Positions 63,962 to 64,000 of a stretch of DNA of 64,000 nt are shown here, in pieces. A program made the translations under genes and the position numbers. The notes under the pieces are model-generated. The model saw only the letters and a program-made list of their open reading frames with translations, was not told where the DNA came from and did not search any database. The DNA is from Variovorax ginsengisoli (GTDB lineage: Bacteria > Pseudomonadota > Gammaproteobacteria > Burkholderiales > Burkholderiaceae_C), in NCBI RefSeq assembly GCF_030486595.1, contig NZ_JAUJZH010000021.1:79146-143145 (forward strand), written 5' to 3'. Position 1 is the first letter of the stretch; every line of letters begins with the position of its first letter.

Positions 63962-64000
63962 ACGGCATCAAAGTGCCACGATGGGAAGTTACCTCATCAA

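Noticed and set aside
1..64000. CRISPR arrays, tRNA or rRNA genes
   Set aside because: No regularly spaced direct repeats and no cloverleaf or rRNA-like stretch were seen on either strand on reading; a tRNAscan/CRISPR search would be decisive.

Overview
The window is GC-rich DNA with strong G/C third-position bias, a few broad transposon-type insertions and no ribosomal or tRNA gene that I can see. Gene content points to a conjugative plasmid or integrative element of a betaproteobacterium, most likely Burkholderiales. That host call is inference from codon style and gene families, not from a marker gene.

Layout. (1) 0-3.6 kb, minus strand: two secreted lipoproteins (one an M64-type metallopeptidase, one cut by the window edge), then three unrecognised genes. 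(2) 3.6-21.3 kb, plus strand: a type IVB (Dot/Icm, IncI Tra/Trb-like) conjugation block. It opens with a bactofilin behind a clear sigma70-type promoter. It continues with a small two-helix membrane protein, a lytic transglycosylase, TrbA/DotM, a TrbB-like thioredoxin-fold protein, an unknown, the TrbC/DotL coupling ATPase, five unknown genes, an IS30 insertion, TraY/DotA and a small downstream gene. (3) 21.4-22.9 kb: a complete TnpB-only IS605-type element. (4) 23.2-33.2 kb, plus strand: a type IV thin-pilus operon (TcpQ/PilL-like, PilN, O, P, Q, R, S, V) without PilM, PilT, PilU or a shufflon. A small Asn/Ala-repeat secreted protein, a bidirectional terminator and a convergent CAP-domain lipoprotein follow. 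(5) 35-54 kb: accessory genes, mostly in tightly overlapping minus-strand operons. They include a metallophosphatase, a WGR-DNA ligase, a VRR-NUC nuclease, a degenerate tyrosine recombinase, an XRE regulator, an ATP-grasp protein and a divergent RlmN-like radical SAM protein. A second TnpB element splits a gene here, and several genes carry single-base frameshifts. (6) 54-64 kb: a graveyard of mobile-element pieces (IS3, IS110, IS630, IS5, an integrase tail, an AlpA-like regulator, a group II intron RT piece, a glyoxalase pseudogene). A few intact chromosomal-type genes lie among them (tautomerase, cupin, AraC regulator).

How it works together: regions 2 and 4 would supply the inner-membrane/coupling part of a conjugative type IVB machine and the thin pilus that brings mating cells together in liquid. 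The relaxase, the DotB-like ATPase, the outer-membrane core and the prepilin peptidase are not in this window. The most interesting signals are the two TnpB elements, whose ends, flanking TGAC and guide can be read directly by comparing the copies. Other notable points are the bactofilin at the head of the conjugation block, the block of unknown genes between trbC and traY, and the catalytically degenerate recombinase and RlmN-like protein.
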